Part shown: positions 1 through 11,931 of the stretch, one piece after another
How positions within the stretch are numbered: position 1 is the first letter of the stretch
Layout of the letters: the number at the start of each line of letters is the position of its first letter
Assembly: GCA_951217055.1 (NCBI GenBank)
Contig: OX578283.1
Location: 64,959,228 to 65,023,227, forward strand
Direction: 5' to 3'
Origin: Gerris lacustris
Taxonomy: Eukaryota; Arthropoda; Insecta; Hemiptera; Gerridae
Length of the DNA: 64,000 nt
Notes under the pieces: generated by a model
What the model saw: the letters and a program-made list of their open reading frames with translations, nothing else
Database searches by the model: none
Told to the model about the DNA's origin: nothing
Program-made: the position numbers and the translations under genes

Positions 1-294
1 ACATGTTCTAGAAGCCACAATGAGTTTATTTACTCCTATCATTTATTTATAGTTATATATAGTTATGTCTACGTTATATTATAATCAATAACTATGTAGT
101 CACTACTAAGTTTAGTCTTTTTCTTTTATGTATGTATTTATCAGTATATACTTATTTGTATAATATTATGTATAGTATATATGAAAGGTGTTATTTTCTT
201 TTAATTTATAGAGTGCTAAATTATTATTTATGTAATGTCTCCAAACTCCGATTTGTAAAAATTTGTAAAAGTTTGTAACTTAAACAAATAAACA
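1..294. other. AT-rich intergenic DNA
   Basis: No gene, hairpin or repeat unit that I can support. The last 60 bases contain a short direct repeat of atttgtaaaa and run into the TATC microsatellite. This could be the 3' end of a degraded non-LTR element, but no coding part is visible. Confidence 0.5.
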
Positions 295-317
295 TATCTA
301 TCTATCTATCTATCTAT
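295..317. repeat. (TATC)n microsatellite
   Basis: About five copies of TATC follow aaacaaataaaca. Short tetranucleotide tails after an A-rich end are common on LINE 3' ends, so this may be such a tail, but there is no upstream coding sequence to confirm it. Confidence 0.8.
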
Positions 318-339
318 TAATATATGAAGTGTAATTTTT

Positions 340-530
340 AAGATATGACGGTTCACAAAAATTGTGTGACAGACCGACAGACAGACACGGAACCAAAAAC
401 GTTGCCTGATGTCTGAAACGGATTTCTGTTTTGGAATTTTTGAAATCGGAGACCTAAAATGTTTTCGTTCTTCAGAACGATCACATAGTTAAGGTCGGAC
501 TAACTTTGGTAAGGTCGGAAGGAGTAAACT
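340..530 (-). repeat. Interspersed repeat family 4 (GCTTCCGAGCTTAC type), fragment
   Basis: Read on the minus strand this shares a chain of words with the copies at 15,675, 44,155 and 61,328: a GAGCTTACC-like head, a GTGATCGTTCTG-like segment, TCCGATTTCAAAAATTCC, AAATCCGTTTCAGACATCAGG and finally TGTCTGTCGGTCTGTC. The family is non-coding and ends in a tetranucleotide-like GTCT stretch. Its class is unknown; the GTCT stretch is typical of non-autonomous rolling-circle or MITE-like elements. Confidence 0.6.
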
Positions 531-1140
531 ATATTTATTTATATATTATAATTATTTCTGCTCTATATTATGTACTAGCTTTCACCCCTCAGGCTAGATA
601 TATAGAGCATATATAGTGGCTGTTTCCTAAAATCATGTAGGCCTAGCAATTAAATTAAATTCCTAAATAGTTTTATTTTCAAAGCCTTTTAAGGATAAAA
701 TCAGGACTATATTCCACACATCATTAATTCCATTACTAAGAATGCAATACTCTCAAAATCGTAGTTTGGAGTCTATCTATATATTTAAAAAATTGCCAGT
801 AGAAACTAAGTAATATAGTAATATCTAACAATGCTTAAAAAAGGTATAATGAATAATAAAAAAAAAAATTTACGAAACCAATTAGACTGGGAAGTCATTG
901 AACAATCATCAACAATGATGGTGCATTATTTAATTACCAGCCTCTTCATTCAATACAGCAGTTGCACCAGTAAATATTTAATAACTCTAGTTCTAGAAAC
1001 AATTAATAAAATATATAAATACTCGATTTAAGACCATCTGTGTGAGGTTTAAGCACTTCAATCAGAAATTAAATCGGTCAACAATTGGGCACGCCATAGG
1101 CACCCAAAGTTAAATTTATTTTTAAAAAAAATAAAATTTA
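531..1140. other. AT-rich intergenic DNA
   Basis: Nothing is supported here. An open frame at 831-1031 (66 codons) is mostly low-complexity Lys/Asn/Ile and has no recognisable domain. Confidence 0.5.
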
Positions 1141-1335
1141 GCTCTGTTTAAGGTAGAACCGATGAAATTACGACAAAAAGTAATAGGACCAAGTTTGTAG
1201 ATCTTTTAAAATTAGTTACCGCTGGCGCAATCAGCTTGTCGATACAACTTACCGTTTAGCCACAATAAGCCTCTAAAAAAAATTTAAAGTGCGTCTGCCA
1301 TCATCAATTTTTTAGGGGGGGGGGGGGTATATTTT
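1141..1335 (-). repeat. Interspersed repeat family 6, copy 1
   Basis: On the minus strand this matches 39,290-39,480 over a C-run followed by ctaaaaaa, GGCTTATTGTGGCTAAACGG, the ACCAGCGGTAACT word, an ACTTTGGTCCTATTAC-like block and ACTTTTTGTCGTA. Both copies contain the homopolymer (G13 here). Non-coding; class unknown. Confidence 0.6.
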
Positions 1336-1830
1336 TTTAACTTTTCGGATTTTTTCAATGGGCTTAGGCCAATTTCCGAGCAAACGCAAAAAACCGCAAG
1401 TCTCTAGGTGGGCTAGAAGTACCCAAAATTTTTTAATAGCGAGTCTGTGGGGTTTGTTTACGGCGCGGCGGGTCCACCTATTGTTTTTAGGTTATGTTTT
1501 ATATACTTTTTTTTTATAAAATTGTTAATAACTTTGGTTCTACTCAATATTTTTAGATGAAACCAAGCCTAAAAATTGCGCAAGATGTTTGCGCTTACCT
1601 CTGAAAAAAAAATTAATCGATTTCATTTAGCCAGTTTTGCGCCTATAAAGTCTGACTGGGGCGACAGACACACATACATACCCACATACATACACGAAAA
1701 AAGTTAAGGCCGGATTCGGTTTTTGGAATGTCTAAAATGAAAAAGTATCCAAAAAATTTTCAATTCTGACCAATGTACAGACAAAACTTTAATTTTATAT
1801 ATATAGATATGTATATACAAATATAGACAA
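1336..1830. repeat. Probable repeat fragment with CACATACATAC tail
   Basis: Non-coding sequence with a moderately GC-rich core (gtttacggcgcggcgggtcc) followed by gcgacagacacacatacata. This layout resembles the (GTCT/ACAC)-tailed repeats elsewhere in the window. No second copy of the core was seen here, so it remains a single-copy candidate. Confidence 0.3.
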
Positions 1831-2690
1831 CATCAATTTAATGATTGGAGAGTGAAAATAATCTCTGTACATGTTAAAACATGTATTTATTTTATAAGGC
1901 AGTGAATGAAAAGTTTTTTTGTTGTGTTTGTTGCCTCATTATGATCCATTAGTGAAAAGGGTCGGGGGGGGGGAATCACAATAGACTGAGATGCTGGGCC
2001 CTCAAATTTATAAACAACTTCGCCCATTAAATATTGTACAGCACTCTGTGTAAGGAGCTTTTCCTTGCCATCCTATCTTTTACAATGTAATATTCTTATA
2101 ATGTTAAAGAAAACGTGGTTCATTAGTATTGTAACTTTAATATATTTCTATGTAACAACCTTTAATTTTATACATATATTCTATGTAACAACGATGTAGA
2201 ACAATTATTTCTTTGATATAAAACGATTACATTTTATTCTTGTAAAAGATTATTAATTTTACATTTTTGTCGTTACATGAAGACTCTTGTTTTACAAAAA
2301 TACGTAGAGCATTATCATTTGAAAGAATTTTACAATATTACGCATTGCATTTATATGCTTTCTTATATAGATTTGAATAATAATCATTGTTTTAAATTAC
2401 AAATGTATATTATCTATATTGCATAATATTCATAAATCTTATAATATTTATTTCCAATTTAAATATCATTTAAATTGATAGATTCATTTATTAATGTAAT
2501 ATATTGTAATATATTGTCGGCTTGAGCCATGATAAATCATCTGTATATAAAAAAATAAATTGGGAAAAATCAGTTTATCATTATGTGATAAACATAAGAT
2601 GATAAACGTAATGAAGCATTATGTCTATTTTTAAGAATAAAATTTATTTATATATACGAATTCAAAAATATCTTGACTGACGACAGACAT
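1831..2690. other. AT-rich intergenic DNA with a G run
   Basis: A G9 run sits near 1,964. The rest is AT-rich with no supported gene, repeat or structure. Confidence 0.5.
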
Positions 2691-3135
2691 TCAACATTGT
2701 TTGTATCGTGCCTGTCTTTCGGTCAGTAGTTCAACATTGTTGGTCTTGAGCCTGTCTTTCAGTTAGTAGTTCAACATTGTTGATGTCATGCCTGTCTTTC
2801 AGTCAGTAGTTCAACATGTTTTGTCTCGTGCCCGTCTTTCAGTCAGTAGTACAACATATTTTGTCTCGAGCCTGTCTTTCAGTCAGTAGTTCAACATGTT
2901 TTGTCTCGTGCTTGTCTTTCAGTCAGTAGTTCAACATTGTTGGTCTTGTGCCTGTCTTTCAGTCAGTAGTTAAACATTTTCGGCCTCTTGCCTGTCTTTC
3001 AGTCAGTAGTTAAACATTGTTGGTCTCGTGCTTGTCTTTCAGTCAGCAGTTTAACATTGTTGGTCTCATGCTTGTCTTTCAGTCAGTAGTTCAACATTGT
3101 TGGTCTTGTGCCAGTCTTTCAGTCAGTAGCTCAAA
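2691..3135. repeat. 40-bp minisatellite, 11 full units
   Basis: Units start at 2691, 2731, 2771, 2811, 2851, 2891, 2931, 2971, 3011, 3051 and 3091, so the period is exactly 40 bp with no indel across the array; a twelfth unit decays after a few bases. A typical unit begins TCAACATTGTTGGTCTCGTG and ends CCTGTCTTTCAGTCAGTAGT. Divergence is substitutional only. The second half (CTGTCTTTCAG) looks like a 3' splice-site core, which may be coincidence. There are no spacers, so this is not a CRISPR-like array. Confidence 0.95.
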
Positions 3136-3690
3136 TTTTCACTAACCATAATAATAACTACCTACAGGATAGGTAATTTAATTTAATTTGGAGTATAATT
3201 AGGCTACTTTTAGTCCCATATTAATTTAAACTTTCTGTTCCCTTTGTATGCTCTTTTTGATGAGAACATAATTAATTATCTTTATTAACATCTTCATTTT
3301 GAAAAGTGCATAATATCTTATTTTGAAGAGTTTTGAGTTGTTTGTGAAAAGGTAAAAGCTGCGAGCCCACATTTAATATAATTATAATTAGTGTGACAAC
3401 TGGGAATCTAAAATGGTCCACTTTTTTTAATTGTTATGTGATCATTCGTGTATTAATAGAACGCGAGGAAGGTAAACACTACACTTATTGGCAGATTACT
3501 TTTTGATTATTGGTAATGATTTGATTAAATTTAATCTTTATATATTATTTAGTTTTTAAAGCATTCGTCCGATTTCAGTAAAAATTGATTAATAAAAACA
3601 TAAGTAAATTTCATTATTACTTACTTATAATTATTGTAAAATTATCTTATTTTCTAACAACAGTATGTAATTTGTCCTATTTCAATTATT
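3136..3690. other. AT-rich DNA with a short dispersed 38-bp motif
   Basis: Around 3,459-3,500 the words aacgcgaggaagg, acactacactt and attggcaga form a diverged copy of a motif found at 28,086, 44,618 and, inverted, near 8,840 (core ACGCGAGGAAG then GCCACACTAATTGCCAG). The remainder is unremarkable. Confidence 0.45.
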
Positions 3691-4035
3691 CCCATTGGAG
3701 AACATCAGTTCTAGTTATAAACCAATAAAAATTATTTAACCAGTCATACTATTAACCAATCAGAGTGGTTGAATTAATCAATACGATCAATTAAACCAGT
3801 CTTCCATATGGGACAGGTTCTCCTTTAGTATCAAAAAAGCATTATTGAAATAAAGTTTATTAAATTAGATCGTCATAAGAGAATACCTCAACTATTTTAT
3901 GGACCCGATAGAGTTCTGATAATAAACCAATTGAAATTATGTAATCAGTTCAACTGTTTATTGCCAATTAGATAGGTTGAATTTATCAATTTGATAACCA
4001 CCTATTAAAGCATGCCAGGAAAACGCTGCTTTATC
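3691..4035. repeat. Diverged direct duplication
   Basis: The block at about 3,716-3,810 (TATAAACCAATAAAAATTAT, then AACCAGTCATACTATTA, then a GGTTGAATTAATCAAT word) recurs at about 3,922-4,010 as TAATAAACCAATTGAAATTA, AATCAGTTCAACTGTTTA and GGTTGAATTTATCAATTTG. The two copies are offset by roughly 205 bp and clearly old. Confidence 0.6.
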
Positions 4036-5208
4036 ATTTTTTATTCTTGTTTGAGAATTTACTTTTAAATTAATCTTTGATTTTTATTCAGTAGTGAACT
4101 GATTGAGATTACCCTTTTATTTCTTTCCCACTTGAGTAAGATCCCTAATATAGCAATCTAAATAACATATTTATTGATAAAATAAATTAAATGTATCGAG
4201 AATAACAAATATAAATGTATGTAATATCAAAATTATAATAAATAATTGAGTGAAGAGATAGACACATCATGCCACAATGGCATAAGAATAATTATTTTTA
4301 AATATTACTACCAAAATGTGGCTGTATTATTGTATAATATTTAGTCAAAGTATGATCAATGTTCCCGTTATTTCAGCTGGTTTATTCCTTAATTTTTATT
4401 ATATAATTTTAATAAGAATTAACAGTTTACATGAATTTCTGGCTAAACTTGAGTTGAGAGTTCTAGATAATATTATTATTAGAAATTGATCAAATCATTT
4501 GCTCAGTCTAGGATAACTCAATTGCTCACTGTTGAATATTTTATAAACACTAATAATCATATTATTCCACAAAATGATAAGTATATATTTACGAAATGAT
4601 TACTGTTAATACAAACTAGAGTGACTAAATAAATTATCACTAAGTAATAGTAATAATGTTATTTCATTTATCTATAGTAGTTATACTAAAATAAGTATAT
4701 GCAGTTTTAGGCAACAATTAGGTACATAAAAAGTTATTTATATTTGGACATTTATGATTTATTGTAACAAATGGAAATGAATGATTCAAAACGTATGGAT
4801 GAAGATATTTGTTCGAGGAAATCAGTGACATATTTTGTTTGAGTCAAATTAGTAAAAAGAGAGGTATAAGATAATAATTTTGAAAAATGTGTTTTTTTAA
4901 AAATATTTTGTTCGTTTTCTTATATATTTAAAAAAAATAATGTGTGTGACAAATTGTTTACAATATGTATTGTTAATTATTAGATGTAGGGTTAGAATGT
5001 TATTAATTTTGTTATTAATGTAAGGTTTAGATGTGATTGATGGTGTTGTATAGTGAGGTTGACGAAGTGTTGATAAAGTACATAAGATGTTCGGTATCGA
5101 AGAGGAGGTGGTATGAAAGGGGTGTCACTTCATTGAGAAATATGATGTTTTCCTCATTGAGGTTACATAACGCTACATAGTCAATGTACAGGTTAGGTAA
5201 AGGAATAT
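4036..5208. other. AT-rich intergenic DNA
   Basis: Very AT-rich, with no supported element up to about 5,000. From about 5,040 composition becomes more balanced and leads into the PBS-like word at 5,209, so the last 170 bp could be an LTR remnant; no second LTR was found. Confidence 0.45.
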
Positions 5209-5225
5209 TGGCGCCCAACATAGGG
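5209..5225 (+). other. LTR-retrotransposon primer-binding-site-like word
   Basis: TGGCGCCCAACATAGGG closely resembles the TGGCGCC-type primer binding sites that follow the 5' LTR in many Ty3/gypsy and BEL elements. No LTR pair, gag or pol was found, so at best this is a relic. Confidence 0.4.
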
Positions 5226-6144
5226 TAGACTTGAATAACTCTAGGTCTAATAGTAATAAGGTTGTTTTTTTACCTGTTGGTTGTTATACGAATAAGTCGC
5301 TTGTTGTGGGGGGGAAGGGTAAATGCGTTGACCGTTAGACCGTGCCTATTGTGTAGGTGTGCTGGTTCTCAGTCGGCGTGTAGGGGTCGACTGCCGGCTC
5401 GACTCGACGGCCAGATCGATGCCGAAGCCCCCCTCGGCTGCCATGGAGACCCCCCTCGGTTCCACGGAGCCACCCGGCGTCGCGATGACCACGCCCCTCC
5501 CCCCTCGTCCCTTCACGACTCCTTATTTTAATCATATCTCGCTCGCATCTCACACTTATCAATTTCGACTTGACGATACATCCTCCTTCCACTCAACCCC
5601 TTAACCAGATTATTATTAAAACTCGTGTTCCACTTCTATTCCGACTTGCTTTATCCCTTAATAGATAATGAGCACCCCTTTATCTTAGACTCCTCAGCAC
5701 TCCCAGTCCCATTAGATCAATTTGTCTTTGATGGTATTTTGATACAGCGTTATGTGAATCGCATAGTTTGTCAACACGCTCTTACATGCCCATTATCTGT
5801 GACAAATTCTATAATAATTATTCATGTTGGTATCCCTTCAATATAATTCATGTATGAACTAATTACTCTCGAGACTAATATGACATGATTACCAATAAAC
5901 AGCCTCATAGCTTCTTTTCAAATTTTTATTGACGTTTGATTTAAAATTTAACAAATAGATACTTGAAATCGCCCAAATTATTTCATGTTACTTAACTCTA
6001 TCTGTGACTAAAAGATAATAAGAAATCACTAGTCTGTTAATACTGCCTGGGGCAGTGCTTTAACATCTAGAAAATTCTTTCCCTCGGATTTGCTATTAAG
6101 AATTTAGATTAGTTAAGCTGGGAAACATTAAGTATAAACGTAAA
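5226..6144. other. GC-richer patch (5,330-5,520) then AT-rich DNA
   Basis: About 200 bp are clearly richer in C and G than the surroundings, with runs such as accccctccc-type C tracts and several CG dinucleotides. Overlapping open frames of 81-90 codons exist on both strands here, as expected from GC-rich sequence low in stop codons. None resembles a family I recognise. Lying just after a PBS-like word, this could be the leader or gag region of a dead LTR element. The frame at 5,625-5,846 (73 codons) is also unrecognised. Confidence 0.35.
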
Positions 6145-6735
6145 GCCGGGGCCACACATTGGTCATACGATACGGGAAACGTTGCTTGGCCAACGTGTGA
6201 ATGGTTGAGTTGAAGCTCGTGAAAGCGCTGGTAGAGGTTGGAGCTTGCGATGGCCAACTGGAGAATGTTTGCAAGTGCCAGCTTCCCATCCACCCATTGG
6301 CCGCATGCAAATTGGCCACCACCAGCTCCAACCTCCGCCTGCACCTTCACAAGCACCAGATGAACCATCTATACTTTGGCCGCATGCTAATTGGCCATCA
6401 CCGCCTCCAACCTCCGCCAGCGCCTCACAAGCACCAGATCAACCATCTATACGTTGGTTGCATACTAATTGGCTAACACCAGCTCCAACCTCCACCTGCA
6501 CCTTCACAAGCACCAGATGAACTATCTATACGTTGGCCACATGCTAATTGGCTAACACCAGCTCCAACCTCCACCTCCACCTTCACAAGCACCAGATGAA
6601 CCATCTATACGTTGGCCGCATGGGAAATTGGCCAACACCAGCTCCAACCTCCTCCAGCGCTCTCACAAGCACCAGATGAACCATCTATACGTTTGCCAAG
6701 TTACGCTTATATATGTCCAATGTGAGGTCATTAGA
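6145..6735. mobile_element. Inverted-repeat element with ~79-bp tandem units
   Basis: GCTCCAACCTCC-type words recur at 6,325, 6,404, 6,482, 6,561 and 6,641 (spacing 78-80 bp), each followed by CACAAGCACCAGATGAACC and CATCTATACGTTGGCC. The first unit (about 6,195-6,265) is in the opposite orientation (GTTGAAGCTCGTG, then GAGGTTGGAGCTTGCGATGG), so the array is bounded by an inverted unit. The left end AAGCCGGGGCCACACATTGG resembles the minus-strand word near 8,540 (AAGCCGGGCTCACACACATT). The structure suggests a non-autonomous TIR element whose subterminal unit has been amplified. Confidence 0.6.
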
Positions 6736-8380
6736 ACGAGCATTCGCAATCTTTTGAACTAACGACCTTTTGCAATCGTTCGAACAAATAAATTTTCCAT
6801 CATCGGCCATAAGTCCTTCAACTTGTTTGCTCTAGTCACTGTATTGTATTCTTTCAAGCTTACTTGATCTTCAATCGAAGAAGGGTTGATGTTTCGTCTA
6901 CAATCTTTACGCGATCTTTTTTCACATGGATATACTTTAGCTCTGGGGTCGGAAGAGATTTTCGTTACGAAAAGAATGACTTGGAAAATGTGATGCTTTT
7001 GAATATCGTTCCAGGGAGTAGAGATTTAACAGGAGGTCGCTAGGTTTTTACTTTATACTACAATTTAACCCATTTAACGATAGGTGGGCTAAAGTTTCAA
7101 TATACAACATGTAAAATGTGACGCTAAATATCGGGCCAGAAAGTCAGAATATAATATGAGGTAGATTCACTTGTATTCATTGCGAGTACTATATTTTGCC
7201 GATTGAAGTTCTAGTTAAGTTCTGATAAAAAGAAGTTCTAAATTTTATATCAGAGATCCTAGTGGACCATATGGTAATCAAAATTGATTAATGTTTCATT
7301 ATTTTACACCTTAACATCCATCTACTATATCAATTAGATAAATGTAGACTGATTTTCATGGAAAGATATTGACATGTCCATAGGTGTGTTAATATTTTTA
7401 CTACGTTTTTATTAGCTTGCTTTCTTGTTTGTTTGTTTGTCCGGTACAAATCTGGCAATCGATTTCTAACTAACTTCCCGAATAGCTAGACATTTGAAAC
7501 TTTTTGCATAGCTCAGAACACGATGACAATGCATTATTTTAATACTTTTAGCCATCTTTCAGCAGAATTTAATTGGTTTTCAGCAAATTTTGCTGTACGG
7601 AAAGTTAATTCGGAAAAAATCCGCAAGTTATTTTATTTGTTTTGCGATATCCCATTTTTACGCAATCTTCATTTTGTTGGGTCTCAAATTTGTAATAGAT
7701 AAACATTGAATGACAGCAAAACAGGAAATATCGATTATATTATTTATCGATTATATTATTTCAAATATATCGATGGCACGCTTTTGATTTGGTTTGGGGA
7801 GATCCGTTGTACAAAGATTTGTCCTTTTATAGGTTTAAGATCAGCTCTCTAGGTAGTTGTCATTTATGTGAAGTACATAAATAAATTCGGAACTATTTTT
7901 TTTTTCACTAACATTATATATTATATAACAATAACAATTATATTATCAACATTACATACGATTCAACAGAAAATTTAAAAATATTCTTTATAAAATGTTC
8001 TTTTTATCTTTAAATTATTATGTGTTTAGAGTACAAAGTTGTATGGCCAGATAGAATTAACGGTTAAAAAAAAACGGTCTTGTTAGTGACTAGTGGCTCA
8101 TGACCGGTTCGCAAAAACGACCGACTTTGACCATCTCTAAGAGCTAATTTACCTGAACTATCTTTTTACAACTCGGCAAGATTATTCTTGGTTATCGTGT
8201 TTCTTGGATTAATCTAAAATGACGATGTGGACTAAGTAAAATATTAGAGTTTATAGAACTATATCAGGCAGAAGCTTTAATATGGGAGTCCACCATCTGC
8301 ACAAAAAACAGTAACTCAGTAGCTCAAAATTCATTTACTCTGAAATGCTCAGTATCCAAGCTCATAAACTGTCAAATGCA
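6736..8380. other. AT-rich DNA with degraded repeats
   Basis: At 7,380-7,640 there is a repeat-like stretch (GTTTGTTTGTTTGTCCGG, then a cgatttctaactaacttccc segment) resembling the GTCT-type families but not assigned. At 8,045-8,145 the minus strand reads TAGAGATGGTCAAAGTCGG..., reminiscent of a hAT-type end, but no partner end or duplication was found. No gene is supported. Confidence 0.35.
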
Positions 8381-8560
8381 CAGAAATGTTGAAATTGGCT
8401 TAAACTAAATTGAAATGAGGATGTGACAAGTGTAAAGCCAAATTTGTACAACCCCCTTTCCCCTTGCCCTTGTGATGTGTGAATGAACCGTCAATATTGG
8501 ATTAAACATTGGTCTGGCCATTTGGATCAATGTGTGTGAGCCCGGCTTAAGATCAAAAAT
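8381..8560 (-). repeat. Single end of an AAGCCGGGCTCACAC-type element
   Basis: The minus strand from about 8,547 reads TAAGCCGGGCTCACACACAT and continues with TTGATCCAAATGGCCAG. The first part matches the end at 6,145. The other end near 8,400 is not clearly matched, so this is a partial or diverged copy. Confidence 0.35.
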
Positions 8561-9229
8561 TAAATTTACCATTATCAAAATGTCACACAATATGACATTG
8601 TTAAGAATTCAGTAGTTTGAACATAATTTTTAACAAAAATATATAATATTTATTGTGATGACTCATGCCTAAGACATTTTATCTCAAGCAATCCACGACT
8701 GAATTATTAATCCTTTTATTTTCATTTTTTCAAGTCACTGTTTTAAATTTAATATTGTAATACTTTTTTTCTAGTCATATCTATTAGTTATTTATATTGT
8801 GACTTTCAGTACAATTTGATAAATCGTTTCTAAAAATAATCTGTCAATTAGTGTAGCACGTAGCTTCCTCGCGTTAAATAATGTTATTGCTTTTTTAACC
8901 CTAGTGTCTAATTTATTTATGTTTTTCTCCATTTTTTTTTTTTTTTAAATCTGTCAAAAACATTTTGACGTTGTACATGAATAAAAGCTCAGAGTAAGGA
9001 AGGAGTAGAGGGAGCAATGCAATTTGAAAAGTGGTTCATTATGCGACACCCATATACTAAACCTCTCAAGCGAGCTCAACCCGAACTAAAGTGACAACAA
9101 CACGATCACGTGGTCACTGGTCCTTGTCTTATTGGTTTATTCCTTGTCCTTACGTGACCAAGGACGCTTGTCAACAAAACCTTTACACGTCTTGTGCTTT
9201 GTTTGATTGTTTTATTATCGAAATGTCAA
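8561..9229. other. AT-rich DNA with an inverted copy of the 38-bp dispersed motif
   Basis: Around 8,843-8,875 the plus strand reads tgtcaattagtgtagcac then tagcttcctcgcg, the reverse complement of the motif at 28,086 and 44,618. Nothing else is supported. Confidence 0.4.
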
Positions 9230-9705
9230 ATATGTCAAAATATTAAATATTTAACAAAGTTGACCGATTTAGTTGAAATTTGGTATACACATTCATTTTA
9301 CCAGTGCTCAGGATGAGTTGGTAGGACAACGTTATGGACAAGTGTTCGTGCGCAACGCTCGCGTAAACGTAAGCTTAGAATATAAAATTCGAATTTTAGG
9401 GCGGGAAAAAATTCTAACTTCATCAATTCAATCAGACAAACAACTTTTTTAATTTCTTTTTTTAGTAAAACCAATATCAACACTGCTATGAAGTCTCAAA
9501 GATCGAAAAAATTATTAGAGTGGACCTAAACGTGTAATATAGAGAAAACAAGGTTTTTACCGATATCTTACGTTCTACCGTAACGATGTTAATGAAACTT
9601 CATACAGATCGTCAAAGTAGACTAGAAACAGGCATGTAAAATGACAACCTGATACAAGTAAAAGTTTTTGAGTAGTGAAGTGATATATTTTATAATATTT
9701 TAAAT
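9230..9705 (+). mobile_element. Old, truncated Helentron-like (HINE) copy
   Basis: Collinear with the 47,725-48,498 copy: GTTGACCGATTTAGTTGAAA, TTGGTATACA, GCGCAACGCTCGCGTAAACG, GGACCTAAACGT, TTTTTACCGATATCTTACG and a TGATACAAG word occur in the same order with similar spacing. Both termini are missing and divergence is higher than in the copies at 36,451 and 47,515, so it is an older insertion. Confidence 0.7.
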
Positions 9706-10853
<1,148 letters not shown>

Positions 10854-10896
10854 GTTATAAATGAGGTTAGTAAATGCTAGGATATAAATAATTTAA

Positions 10897-11530
10897 TATG
10901 GTTCGAGACTACTCAGACAAATTTTCTTATATATGAGTTCATAATTATACTTAGCACAGTGTTTTCCGTTTATTCGTTTTCGTGTTTTTATAGGTACATT
11001 ATAATTGTTATTGAACATTTTATCTAAAATTATCATAAATAAAACTTCTCCTCGGCTGGGAATCGAACCCAGCTTCTCACCTTCCGCGTTGAAAGCTATT
11101 TTCTCAAGAACTAGATTTTTCCCGAAAATGGCTTATATAGATAGATTCGTATTTAAATGGACTACATTTTAGAATTTTTTAATCAAAATCGTGGAAATCG
11201 TTTTTGAGAATTTTTTTTTACAGAGTTTTTGGGGGGTAGCACCCCTAAATCTAGAGCTAATATTCATTTCGTGATTTCGCAGTGGGGTTTGATTTTTCTG
11301 AACATGTATGCCAAAATTTGTCAAAATCGGCCCTGTAGTTTAGGCTCTAGGCGCTGCACAAACAAATATTTAAAATCCATTGGATTTAAATCCATCAGTA
11401 GATTTTAAAAATGTCTGACAGTTATTAAAATCTACTTTTTTTGGACTCAGGGGACTTTAAAGCGTGTAAATCCATCAAACTCTCAAAATCGAATTTTCGC
11501 GCCTGTAAAAATATACTTTTTCTAAGTAAA
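10897..11530 (-). mobile_element. Family 5 element (ACTTTCTCAT head, tRNA-like B box), minus strand
   Basis: Read on the minus strand this runs from an ACTTTTTACTTAG head through GCGCGAAAATTCGATTTTGA, GATGGATTTACACG, the GGAGCCTAAACTAC-like and AACATGTTC-like words, AACGCGGAAGGTGAGAAGC, GGGTTCGATTCCCAGCCGAG and a TTTGTCTGAGTAGTCTCGAA end. The order is the same as in the plus-strand copies at 27,469, 44,661 and 52,643. The GGGTTCGATTCCC word is a canonical pol III B box. No coding capacity. Confidence 0.75.
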
Positions 11531-11931
11531 AGTGCTGAGTTTAGATTTTTCATATAACAATTGAAGCGAATTAACCTTTTTCCCTGTTTTAATTATTTGC
11601 TTTATTTATCTTTATTTTATCATATTACGCAGTTGATGTAAAGAGAAGGTATTGCCGTGACGAAGAAAATGTTGATGGGATTTTATAGGATGACGTCTTA
11701 AGTTTGAATCATAATTATAATAAATCATCCATCGTCTTTTTTGTTATACGAAAAAAACAATTGTATAAAAGTGTAAAGAATTATTATTATTTTTTTTTTT
11801 AGAAACAATCTATTTATAGGCCAAGAGCGTTAGCTCAAAAATGGCCCTTAACGGGAAAACATTTTTTTTTCGTTTATGGCTTTATTTTGGTCCCCTGATG
11901 AACATACTAAGTTTTCCCCCTCGAGGGAGGT

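Noticed and set aside
2691..3135. CRISPR-like array
   Set aside because: The 40-bp units abut with no spacers and the context is eukaryotic; it is an ordinary minisatellite.
5262..5604. Three overlapping frames (81-90 codons) on both strands in the GC-rich patch
   Set aside because: Expected from low stop-codon frequency in GC-rich DNA; no family recognised, so reported only as a compositional island.
6096..6520. Overlapping 67-91-codon frames on both strands
   Set aside because: Generated by the 79-bp tandem units; no domain, and the frames are not maintained between units.
8045..8145. hAT-like end TAGAGATGGTCAAAGTCGG on the minus strand
   Set aside because: No inverted partner and no 8-bp duplication could be found.
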